DNA of 21,697 bases from Isoetes engelmannii. Its lineage: Eukaryota > Streptophyta > Lycopodiopsida > Isoetales > Isoetaceae. This document shows positions 1-8,649 of this stretch, piece by piece. Below the pieces are notes generated by a model, which did no database searches, was not told the DNA's origin, and saw only the letters and a list, made by a program, of their open reading frames with translations. Numbering within the stretch: position 1 is the stretch's first letter; each line of letters starts with the position of its first letter. Position numbers and translations under genes: made by a program. Location of the stretch: contig JAANSK020266050.1 of assembly GCA_011763485.2 (NCBI GenBank), positions 1 to 21,697 of the forward strand, given 5' to 3'.

Positions 1-28
1 GGGGGGGGGTGGGAGGGGGGGGGAGGGT
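1..28. repeat. G-rich low-complexity tract
   Basis: Four runs of three or more G are separated by single T or A bases, so a G-quadruplex on the plus strand is possible. It sits at the very edge of the window, so it may also be the end of a longer G-rich repeat or an assembly artefact. Confidence 0.6.
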
Positions 29-428
29 AATTCTGACGAACATCGGAATCCTTTTGGGATAGGGTTCGGTAGAAGGCAAAGGTTGGAAGAAGTTTTGGTA
101 TGGATATGAGATGGTAGAGGAAACTCAACAGGCAAGAACAATCTGTCAGTGGCGCACTCTTGAGGTTTTGGTTGTTTGCTATTGAATTCTAAACTCCAAA
201 ATTCTAAGGAACGCGCCTAGAGAGAGAAGATGGCTTAGACAGCTAGAAAGACACGATCTTCAGCGGCCATGGGTGAGTAGAGGATAGTCATACAAATAAA
301 TTATGAGATGTGCAAGTAGCCTTGCACGGAGGACATTTTCTCCCTTTGGGTTTTAAACTTGTCTCTCATCTTATTGTACTTTTTTCCTTGATTGATAATG
401 AAATTTATCTCTCTTCCTTCAAAAAAAA
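29..428 (+). mobile_element. Possible 3' end of a plus-strand non-LTR retroelement or retrocopy
   Basis: The segment has no usable reading frame. It ends with a T-rich stretch (about 365-390), then AATGAAATTTAT and a short A-run at 421-428. That is the usual look of a plant LINE or processed-transcript 3' tail on the plus strand. Nothing before the window start can be seen, so the body of the element and its class cannot be confirmed. It could equally be a retrocopied 3' UTR of a host gene. Confidence 0.3.
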
Positions 429-1275
429 TTCTTGAATTTTCAGTTAGGCAAATCTTTGAACACATTAACCACTCCATTTCACTTGAATTAAATTAGCACA
501 AAAATGGCGGGCTACAAACGTCGAAAACCCACTATCATTCAAGCTCATGATTCATCCCAGCCCATCACTTGATGGGTGAGCACCCTCCAGGTCATCATTT
601 CGATCATGCACAACATGTTCCAAAAACCCTGCTTTTAAAAGCTCAAAGGTAGCATAGGCCCAGGTGGAGGACCGACTCCAAAACATAACTCATATCACCA
701 AACAGGAAAGGAAAGAGAACACCTCATACATCAAGAAGACATACAAAAACATCCTATCTGACATCTACTCCAACAAAACCAAACTCCTCAAACCTAGCAA
801 AAAATCATCTCAAAAACATAACAAAACTGCTCATGTCTCAGATCAATACTCAAAACCATCATCTCTTGACATATCCAAAATAGGATCATATCAAAAGGAC
901 TAGCATATGACAAAAGAAAAACACATGGAAAGCACGCTCAACAACCTCAACAACCTCAAAACCAAGACATCATCCACAAAACCAAACCGACTTCCACCTG
1001 GAACTAGCTAGACTAGGTGCTCTTGTGAGAACTTCAAATTTATTTTAATCATACTCTTGACACCAATTCGGACCCGTATTTTTCTATCAATTTTTGCTTT
1101 TTAGCCCCTTTTTTTATAATAATAATTTTTTTGGGGTGGGGCCCCCCTCTCTCCTCTCATCAGATAGTATATCCAATATTGCCGAACAATCCCCTAAAAA
1201 ATGAATCGCCAAAAAACACCCATGAGGCATTAGTAAAAAACATCTTATATATGCAAAGGTGGAAAATGAAAAAGA
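429..1275. other. Unassigned AT/CA-rich stretch
   Basis: No recognisable gene is present. The longest frame is 79 codons at 664-903 (plus). It is rich in Lys, Ser, Thr and Asn, begins at an ATG in a CA-rich context and matches no family I know; its composition looks like translated low-complexity DNA. Around 1095-1140 are T-rich tracts followed by a run of G and C (TTTTTTGGGGTGGGGCCCCCC). I see no splice sites, promoter or RNA gene that I can defend. Confidence 0.5.
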
Positions 1276-1545
1276 GCATCAGTCAGAGGTGGAAAATATC
1301 AAATAGCCTCACCCAACGGGTGGAAAATAATGAGCATCACCCAGCGGGTGGAGAATATACATATATACACATATAGCATCACCCAGAGGTGGAAAATATC
1401 AAATAGCCTCACCCAACAGGTGGAAAATAATGAGCATCGCCCAGCGGGTGGAGAATATACATATATACACATATAGCATCACCCAACGGGCAGAGAAAAA
1501 GAAAAGCATCACCAAGTAGGTGGAGAAAAGGAGCATCACCGGGTA
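1276..1545. repeat. Higher-order tandem repeat, 100-bp period with submonomers of about 28-42 bp
   Basis: GCATC anchors fall at 1276, 1376 and 1476, so the period is exactly 100 bp for two full copies plus a decayed third. Each 100-bp unit holds three related submonomers starting AGCATCACCC or AGCCTCACCC and ending GGGTGGAAAA or GGGTGGAGAA, the third with an added ATATACATATATACACATAT spacer. The submonomer core CACCCAACGGGTG is an inverted repeat with a 5-bp stem and 3-base loop. Copies 1 and 2 differ at only a few positions, while the partial third copy is more diverged. Confidence 0.9.
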
Positions 1546-2685
1546 GTAACCATTGACCTATAAGGGGAGGGTGGTGAGGTGAAGGCGCCCCATATCCCTT
1601 CAACCAGATGGTGATCTCAGCTTGCCAAAGTCTGTCCAAATCCAGGTACCCCTACAAACCACATGCTACTAGAATGGCAAAGAACTCCCTTGGGCCTCAA
1701 GCCCTAGCCAACAATTTTTCCAAAAACCTTGTAATAACAAAAATTGCCAAAAATTAGTGTTTCAAAATTAGCTTCCTTTAATTGACTTAGAGTTCGAACC
1801 TGTATACTATTAACCTGACTATTATTGCTTTTTGCTTTTTTTTCTTTTTTGCCTTTTTTGCTTTTGCATTTTTCAAAAAAGAAAACAACTCACCCTTTTA
1901 CTCTTACCCCGTCACGCCTTCTTCTAGATGGGGCCGCAAAACCACTATGCAAATTTTCTTCTCCCTACAAGTGGGGGTTGCACAACTACCTTGCCTATTT
2001 TGTCAAAACTGAAAGAGAGACTCCAGCAAGCCGAGCCACCAACTACTCAAAGATCCATGGGGGTCAAAAAAGTAAAAAGGATGGAGCTAAAGGTAGGGAA
2101 CCAATGGAACAACCAAGGATTCTAGTTTTCCCGCCTTGTAAGGAAAGAATAAAAGTAGAAAACCATAAAAAACCATAGGAAAAAAAACCACAAAGGGGGA
2201 GTAGAAAGTAAGAGGAGGAGTGAAGAGAGGAGGGCCCCATTTATTATTACTTTTTTCTTACTTTTATTTGAAAATTTAACAAGAAAGGGCACGAATCAAT
2301 TGGAGCCAGCAACCAACATTAGCAAAAGGTCAAGAGGATATACCTTTCTCCTTAAGGCTTCTTATCTTGTCCTGAAAGGTCAAAGTATACAAAGGAAAAA
2401 AGCAAAGGCACAATATCAGGACAAGCCTATATGCAAATGCAAGACCTATGGACAACATCATGACTTTACACATAAGAAGACCTTTTGAAACAACCCTAAG
2501 ACTGACTCGGCCCCTCAACCTCATCCGTCCAGACCCAACCCGATGACCAACAATCTCCCCTTCTACCACTTTATGACAAACAGGTCTCTTATGAGGCGTC
2601 CCTTAAATACTATGCTTCAAGGATCCACAACCACACACGTGTCCCCTAATTTAGGCCCATGAAATATCTAAAAATAATGCAGTCA
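1546..2685. other. Unassigned stretch with purine-rich tract and weak ORFs
   Basis: A 117-codon plus frame (1825-2178) starts in a T-rich tract, so its N-terminus is Phe/Leu-rich by composition. It matches no family I know. At about 2190-2235 there is a long purine tract (AAAGGGGGAGTAGAAAG and following), which resembles a polypurine tract of an LTR element, but no LTR begins after it. A 79-codon minus frame (2330-2569) lies below a CACGTG box (2636-2641) and a minus-strand GTATTTAAGG (2601-2610). I assign no function to any of these. Confidence 0.4.
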
Positions 2686-2780
2686 CATGCAGCTACATGC
2701 AACCCGAGACCCTGCATGCACCATCAGCCCTAGCTTCATGCACATGCATGCAGCCTTTTCCCCATCCATCCTCACATGCA
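2686..2780. repeat. Cluster of seven CATGCA (RY-type) motifs
   Basis: CATGCA occurs at 2686, 2696, 2715, 2737, 2743, 2747 and 2775, seven times in 95 bp, in part as overlapping CATGCATGCA. RY motifs are bound by B3-domain seed regulators in plants, but the cluster may simply be a decayed short tandem repeat. There is no gene beside it that I can support. Confidence 0.7.
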
Positions 2781-3107
2781 TCCCTAAACAACCATAAAAG
2801 GAACCAAAAGACCAACAAAAGGGGACAGGATCGAAACAAGGGGATCAGAGGTGGGGCTTCCCACCTCCAATCATGCTCTGAGAGGTTTACATGATTGATC
2901 AGAAGCCAGCCATGCCCTCTTTCAACACCATACAGATTATCCTATTGCATTTCAGATCCAACAATTCTTCCTTTTTCTTGTGTCTCCAACTCAGCTTTAG
3001 ATCCGCTTTTCTACCCAATACCTTCCAAGATCCGGGGCCTGTCTCTTCATTAGACTGCTGACTATCCCTCCAAAGTATTCCTTCTTCCACCCCCATTCAA
3101 TTACACA

Positions 3108-4003
3108 AACAACCATCTTGGAGGAGTCCACTTCCAGGAGGCTTTCTCATCAGAAATTGAGACAAACAATGGCTGCCATTTCCTCGCCTATGCCAAAGCT
3201 TTTTTCTTACTTCTTTTTGCATTTGTTCCTCCTGCTAGTATCCATTCATATTGGTTAGAGCCAACTATGACTAAATGAGTCCAGAGTTCTATAAGAGCCA
3301 CATTAAATGGCATGTTTGAGCTCTCATGATACTTGAAGGTATACCTCCTCCAGATTGCCCATATTATATATGTCCTTATCGTGCTCCAAATTTCAGCATT
3401 CCTGATGTTGGCTATTGTGTATCTTTCCTGAATTAATTCAGTCCATATGGCCGTCCCTGTTCCATCCCATGTCCAGCCTTTTTTACCTTGTTGTATGGTC
3501 ACATTTAAATCCAAATTCATCCCCTCTGGAGCTCCCAGGACAGCCATTTGCCATGTGATTCCTGCCCCCACTTCGGGTTTAAACAACTAATGGATAATGA
3601 TCAGACCCCTTTGCCACAGTTGCTGGGCTTGGGGGCAATCCCAAAACACATGTCTTTGGTCAGCAGGAGTTTTGCACCAAGCACAATCATATCCCTGCTT
3701 TACTGGCTTGTATAACATAGGTATTGCACTATTGTTTCCCAGTAGCCATATTCTGAATCTGACTTTTGCATGCCATCCATTTCTCCATAATCTGTTCAAG
3801 TAATCAGTCCTCTGGTTTGATGTGGTGGTCCCAAATTCTCTTATTTTCCCAAACAATTTAGACACTTGGCGGTTTTTGATTGCTAGAATGTTTCTTCCTA
3901 GTTTGGGAGTGTACTCAAAGAACTCGGTTGCTGTCCCTCCCCCTCCGAAGCCAACTCCATTGTCTCGGGTCCCATTCCAGCTCACCACAAGCCTTGTTCC
4001 CAA
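3108..4003 (-). pseudogene. ORF2 C-terminus: zf-RVT zinc-binding domain and tail
   Basis: The piece 4003-3587 (138 codons) contains RLWRNGWHAKVRFRIWLL followed by a C-x2-C ... H-x4-C pattern (CAWC, then HVFWDC). This is the zf-RVT domain that ends plant LINE ORF2 proteins. It stops near 3587. The next piece (3586-3188, 132 codons) carries a Trp-rich helix with WSTIRTYIIWAIWRR, like the usual IW..WR.RN tail. One further stop at 3187 is followed by an open stretch to about 3108. Confidence 0.8.
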
Positions 4004-4065
4004 ACAGGCATATGTTCACTTTGTTCCCTTTTTTAAATTCTGGATCTATAATAGCCACCTTGTTT

Positions 4066-5079
4066 TTAACATCCAGAATCATGGCCCTGACACAATTCCG
4101 AGTTGGCCCTGACACAATTCCGAGTTGGCATCTGATGTGGCTCAAGGGCAGTGTGCAAGGTGCTTCTGCCATCATCATCTATGGAAAACCTGAAACCGTC
4201 ATTTGCATTTCTCACATCTTTCCCCCATACTTCTCTTATATTGTTCTCACTATTTGTCAAGTACCAATCACTTTGCTCATTGTATAATGCTACTGTCCTC
4301 CATCCTTTTGCCACCGCTTGGATCAAAACCTCTATGTCAGTCATGATGCGCTTCCTGGGGCAAGGGTCGTATTTCTGAGTCAAGGCTTGGGTTGTTTCCT
4401 GCCTGGTATTCCTAATGATATCATGAAGATCTCCAACTAGTCTGAAACCCTGCTTAATATGTAACCACCTCCAGCCTACTTTGCAAGAGTCTTCACCCAA
4501 AGAGACCTCATCCTGACAAATCAAAGGATTGTGAAATAATGGCTACAGGTGGAATTGCTCGGGAGGGACCATGTAGGTGATCTTTGGCAGGAGAGGTTTG
4601 AACTCTTTCCATAACTTCATTATACCACTTGAGAACCCTTGCAGGTTCTTTCCTTTGATGTCTCCATCAGCAAAGATCCAATGAGGGTCTGGTTCCCATG
4701 GGACCCCTTTTCCCCTATCTGGCAACATCTTTATCATTTGGTTCCTGATCAATAGTTTCCATGGCTGCAGACCTGAGAGGAATGCCCGAACAAAAAGCTT
4801 GAACACAAGGGCTTTGGCCTGCAATTGAGGGTCTATGATGCCCAAGCCTCCTCTGCTCTTAGGAAGAATGAGACTGTCCCATGCTACACTTGCTTTCATA
4901 TGTATGGATTCTGGATTCCCCTTCCACAGAAACTTCCTAATGATTTTTGTGATGTTTTGCAGGGTTTTGAATTCTACAATCCATCCGCTCGTGAAGAACC
5001 ACAAGGCCCCTAACACTATGCTGTTGATAATCGTGATTCTTGCAGGAAAATTCAGCTTTCTGGTGCTCCATCTTACTAA
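4066..5079 (-). pseudogene. ORF2 thumb/connection region
   Basis: The first open piece (5016-4543, 157 codons) contains FLWKG, then KASVAWD and PKSRGGLGI, the conserved post-RT thumb signature of plant LINE ORF2. A second piece (4524-4066, 152 codons) contains GWRTVALYNEQSDWYL and is the connection to the zinc-finger region. Its end is disturbed by the 22-bp tandem duplication. Confidence 0.8.
4083..4128. repeat. 22-bp tandem duplication inside ORF2
   Basis: Two adjacent exact copies of a 22-bp unit beginning GGCCCTGACACAATTC lie at about 4083-4104 and 4105-4126. A 22-bp gain is not a multiple of three, so it shifts the ORF2 frame. Perfect identity suggests it arose late, after the element was already decaying. 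Confidence 0.9.
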
Positions 5080-5919
5080 CTAATTTTTAATGTTGCTAAG
5101 GATGTGCCCATCATGGCCCATTTGGTCCAAACCCGGCCCTACAAAGAATCCCAAATATCTCATTGTTTCTCCATCTTTTACCCAATTGAAATTTAGATGT
5201 TGGCCCCATGCTGGAGTCGGATTCTTAGACACCCAGATCCCCGCTGATTTGTCCCAGTTGATTGCTGCCCCTGAGGCATGACAGAAGAGAGATAAGCACT
5301 TATTCATTATTTCCAGATTTGCAACTGATCCTTCCACAAATAGAGCCGTGTCATCTGCAAACTCGCTATCAATAAGGGAATGAGTGTGAGCATTTAGTTC
5401 ATGGATGATTCCCCCATTCATGGGCAACTGTAAACCTGCTGGCCCTTCATCATTTACTAGTAGATATCCCAGAGATTCTGCAAGGAGGAGGAAGAGGGAT
5501 GCAGCTAGGGGGCATCCTTGCCTAACAGACATTTACAACAATATAGAATCTCCCAAAACTCCATTTAACAACACCTTGCTAGTTGAATTTTTGTAAAGCA
5601 TTGCAGATGCCTTGATGAAGCTGATAGGGATGCCCAACTTCACCATTACCCGCTCGAGGAAGTCCCAATCTGCTCTATCATAGGCTTTTTCAAAATCTAG
5701 AAGAACAATGGCAAGGTTCTGGCCCGAATCCATTGCCCACTCTTGTGCAAGCCTTAAGGTGATTATGTTTTCAAACATTAGTCTTTCCTGTACAAATCCC
5801 GTTTGTGAGCTCCTAATAATGCTTGGCAGCATATCTCTTAATTTCATGGCCAAAGCTTTTGCTATGATCTTATAAGCTGCATTCATCATGGAGATGGGCC
5901 TCCAATTTTTCAACTCCAA
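5080..5919 (-). pseudogene. ORF2 reverse transcriptase core
   Basis: Read from 5919 downwards, the block shows NWRPISMMNAAYKIIAKALA (fingers), SQTGFV, then motif A as LDFEKAYD (5677-5700) with the first catalytic Asp. After one in-frame stop near 5533 comes SVRQGCPLAASLF (motif B), then FADD (5350-5361), the catalytic Asp pair, followed by GAAINWDKS and MRYLGF. Spacing and motifs are those of plant L1 elements. Catalytic residues are intact although the frame is broken. Confidence 0.93.
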
Positions 5920-6599
5920 AGGGTACCCTTCTTAGGTACTAGAGTAATGCATCCCTCTAAGAAGCTGTCATGTCAAGAGTTTCCTTCCAAAGCATCTGTC
6001 CAAGAATCCAACAAGGCCTGCCCGATCCAATCCCATTGAGTTATGAAGAAACATGGGGGAAGCCCATCAATCCCTGGGCTTTTGTCATCATTCAGTTCAT
6101 GTAGTGCTTTTCTCGAGTCAATTAATGTCAAGGGGTGCTTAATATGGCAGCCATTTCATCTGTTACCATTTTGGAGACCTTCTCAAGTACTTTTTGCACT
6201 GCCACTTCTCTGTTATCATCCCATGGCTCAGCCTTAAACAGCTTTTTGTAGAACTCGTTTACCATTTTGTGCATTCGTCACGCCCCTCTCATTGAGTAGC
6301 CAAGCATTGTTTCCTTTGTCATAGTAGTTTAGGATCTTCTCCTGCTCTACACCAGCCAACTCCTCGTTCAACCTTGCCAAGTTTGCAATGGCCCATGCAT
6401 GGCCCGGGTTGTTCTTCACCAGGTTGCTTGCTGCCCTTAAGTTGGCCCTTAGAGCTCTTGTCTTGCCAAATATTTGCCTTTTTCCTATTTTTGCAGCAGT
6501 CTTGCTTGGTTGGCAGCCCACTGTATGGCTGCAGCTAGGCCTTCATTGCTTACTTCCTCCCAATGCTCTTTAGCATCTGCTGCTAGTTGACCATTTTCA
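5920..6599 (-). pseudogene. ORF2 linker between endonuclease and reverse transcriptase
   Basis: The best frame (6521-6234, 95 codons) is helical and basic, with ARLNEELAGVEQEKILNYYDKGNNAW-like content (only the general pattern is meant). That matches the coiled linker found in plant L1 ORF2 before the RT. The segment nearest the RT (6233-5920) keeps fragments such as ITLVPKKGT, the conserved start of the RT fingers, in a different frame from the following RT block. Confidence 0.65.
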
Positions 6600-7395
6600 G
6601 CTACATACTCTTGGGTCCTTCTCTAGCGTGGAGCTTACTAAAATAAATAGCAGGCCTATGATTCGAGAAGAGTGGGAAATCTGCATTCATAGAGAGAGTG
6701 CCCCCCTTTTCTTCAAACCATTCAGTTATGTAATATCTGTCCAATCTTTCCTGTATTGGTCCTGCCCTCGATTTCCAAGAGAAGTGTGGTAGGTGTCCTA
6801 CAAAGGCCTCTGATAAAAAACAATCAATCAGTCTATTTGAAAGCACAAAATTATCCCATGCTGTTTGTTCTCTTTCTGAGGTAGTGATAACATTAGAGCC
6901 ATTAATTCTATCTGCCAAGCCTTCAATTTGGTTAAAATCCCCTACTACAACGAGGCCATCCAGGTTTTGGGGGAACTGCTATTGCATTTGTTCCCAAAAT
7001 TCCGCCCTCTCCCTGGGTGAGCATGGTGCATATATGTTGGCTATTGCTAGAGTGTCATCTCCAACTTTAAAGGTGATAATCTGAGCTCTTCCATTTACCA
7101 AAGATACTGTGGCTCAGAAATAGTTTCTCCCATCTTGGTCCCACTACCATGAGTGTGCCCCCTCCTGCTCGGGAGTTGATGATCTGGGTCGGGTTCTAGA
7201 AATGCAGACCTGTGGCAATTTTTCTTCTTTCGGATTGACTTGCATTTCTTGTTTCTTGCGGGCAGATTATATCAAATTTTCCCCCTTTATCTTCCATTTC
7301 CTTAATATAGAACTTCAATTTCTGTAGCTTGTTTAGGCGAATGTCTGGACAGCTAATTCCATTGACATTCTAAGTTAATATGTTCAGATATGACA
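6600..7395 (-). pseudogene. ORF2 endonuclease (EEP family) domain, degraded
   Basis: This domain nicks target DNA to prime reverse transcription. Visible motifs in order are NVNGI at the start, QETR (catalytic Glu kept; the residue before Q is Pro where Leu is usual), NIYAP (7024-7038), GDFN (6931-6942, intact), a RLDRYYIT segment, and the C-terminal SDH-type motif. The last reads FSNHRP (6658-6669), so the expected Asp is Asn; this alone should disable catalysis. The frame is interrupted by several stops between 7300 and 6920. The last third (6918-6601) is open over 105 codons. Confidence 0.85.
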
Positions 7396-7419
7396 TGGAG
7401 GAATTTTCAGCCCTCCCTC

Positions 7420-8640
7420 TCACAAATGATTCATTGTGATCCAAGTGACATCCTTTGCAGGGACGCCTAACTCCTCCTTCCTCCTTGCTGCCACTACTAA
7501 GTATAAATCCCCATCTCCTAAATCAGTTCCCATTGTGTTAAAAAGGAAGGTCCCCTCTTCCCATTTAGTATGCATGATTGTAAGAATCTTGGCCCTGCTA
7601 GTTCTCCTGTCATCTTCATAAGGTATCCATACTTCTGGAAATTCATATTCTGCTTTTTTAGCAAGCCATCTCCTCTCACCATCTGGCCCTTTGCATGTTA
7701 TAGCTAGTTTGACCTTAATATCCTGCTTTTCATTTAGCTTATCAGTAAAGCTCGGTGCATCCCATGGCTGATCCCCTGCCCATCCCACTTCTTCTATTTC
7801 CTCTTCTGCTTCCTTTGTTTCTTCCAATTCTTTTTGTTGCAGCTGCTCACACATGTACCCTTGTGGGCCTTTTGCCTCATTATTCATGCAGATCTGCTTG
7901 CTTCCCCCCGAATTCTGAGAATTTTGTGAGAATTCCTTCCAATGTGCCATGACTGAATTCACATATGGATTCACCATGTAATTCTCCCCTGGAAACTGAA
8001 TGTTAAGTTCTGAAATATTACTTGGAGCTGAGACTCCTTGTACTGCTGCCATAGCAGGTTGGACATTCACCACCTGAGCTTTCGACCCTTGGTTACTTTC
8101 AACTATCTTCTCCTTCCCCCACGAAATATCTTGCCCATTGGAGGGGAATTTCATCGGTTGATGTTGTTGCATTGGTGGCTGCAGGTTACATTGTAAGTGT
8201 TGCATATTGTGTTGCATACCTATATTCATTGGGTGCTGCTTAAACTTTATAGGGCTTCTGTTAGGACTAGCCCACCTTGGCTGCCCCCTTGGCTGCCACG
8301 AAGTGCCTTTCTGCTTGGGCCCTTTACTGCTTTGCCCTTGTTGCACTAAGTCATGATCTGTCTGCAAAGAGAGTTGTTCTACTATGTCTCCCTCCATGCC
8401 TTGAATAGGACCATATCTATTTCCATTTGGGGACCATGTAACATTCTGCTGTGTGGTCATGCTTTTTAGGCACGTGTAAGCGTCGTCCGGACGGTGATTT
8501 CTGCTACCTAGTAGCGATTTTTCACCCAAACCTTTAAATTTTAAGTCCGAATGAGTACAATAATGTGGCATTATGAAGCTTATTTTTCTTTCTTCTAATC
8601 GTTTTCTAAGATAGACTAATAAGCCTACATCTAAACCATA
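7420..8640 (-). pseudogene. LINE ORF1 (partial), Gln/Met/His-rich protein with unrecognised C-terminal domain
   Basis: The frame has an ATG at 8571 giving 383 residues. It stays open upstream to a stop near 8645, adding residues such as GLLVYLRKRLEERK, so the ATG is probably internal to a longer ORF1. The middle (residues about 70-150) is rich in Gln, Met, His and Pro. An acidic Glu-rich segment follows (about residues 245-265), then a compact C-terminal domain of about 100 residues with alternating hydrophobic and charged positions. The DUF4283 RNA-binding fold and CCHC zinc knuckle usual for plant L1 ORF1 are not seen, which fits 5' truncation. The stop at 7420 is about 25 bases before the ORF2 start, the spacing expected of a bicistronic LINE. 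Its role as an RNA-binding ORF1 is inferred from position only. Confidence 0.7.
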
Positions 8641-8649
8641 GATAAGTTA

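Larger units (their letters stand above)
3108..7395 (-). pseudogene. LINE ORF2 (endonuclease-reverse transcriptase polyprotein), decayed
   Basis: Minus-strand translation starts MSYLNILT near 7395 and reads in pieces to about 3108. All ORF2 domains of a plant L1 element can be found in order, but several stops and frameshifts split it into at least seven open pieces. The first stop is in the opening motif, where the usual LTWNVRG-type Trp codon is TAG. Others are a one-base shift just before the RT domain (near 5925), an in-frame TAA before SVRQGCPLA (near 5533) and a 22-bp tandem duplication at 4083-4128. The element cannot be autonomous. Family: L1/LINE-1 type, established by domain order and motifs. 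Confidence 0.9.
2890..8640 (-). mobile_element. Broken L1-type plant LINE (ORF1 part + full-length-order ORF2)
   Basis: Read on the minus strand the order is: partial ORF1 (8640-7420), apurinic endonuclease (about 7395-6600), linker, reverse transcriptase (5919-5080), thumb/connection (about 5079-4066), zinc-finger zf-RVT region (about 4003-3587) and a C-terminal tail to about 3108. This is the plant L1 clade layout. The segment is clearly more GC-rich than its flanks, and composition drops near 8600. The 5' side seems truncated because the ORF1 N-terminal half is missing. No poly(A) (a T-run on this strand) and no target-site duplication were found, so the low-coordinate edge is uncertain by a few hundred bases. 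Confidence 0.9.

Noticed and set aside
1276-1545. Regular repeats and spacers that look CRISPR-like
   Set aside because: Spacers are themselves repeated, the period is hierarchical, and all context is plant nuclear DNA.
1825-2178. 117-codon ORF as a gene
   Set aside because: The N-terminal part is translated T-rich sequence, a shorter overlapping frame is also open, and no domain or splice context supports it.
2190-2235. Purine tract as the polypurine tract of an LTR retrotransposon
   Set aside because: No LTR start follows it, and no matching direct repeat or primer site was found upstream in the window.
5279-5299. Sequence resembling miR156 (TGACAGAAGAGAG then AGCAC)
   Set aside because: It lies antisense within the LINE reverse transcriptase coding part, has an inserted/mismatched stretch against miR156, and no complementary arm is nearby.
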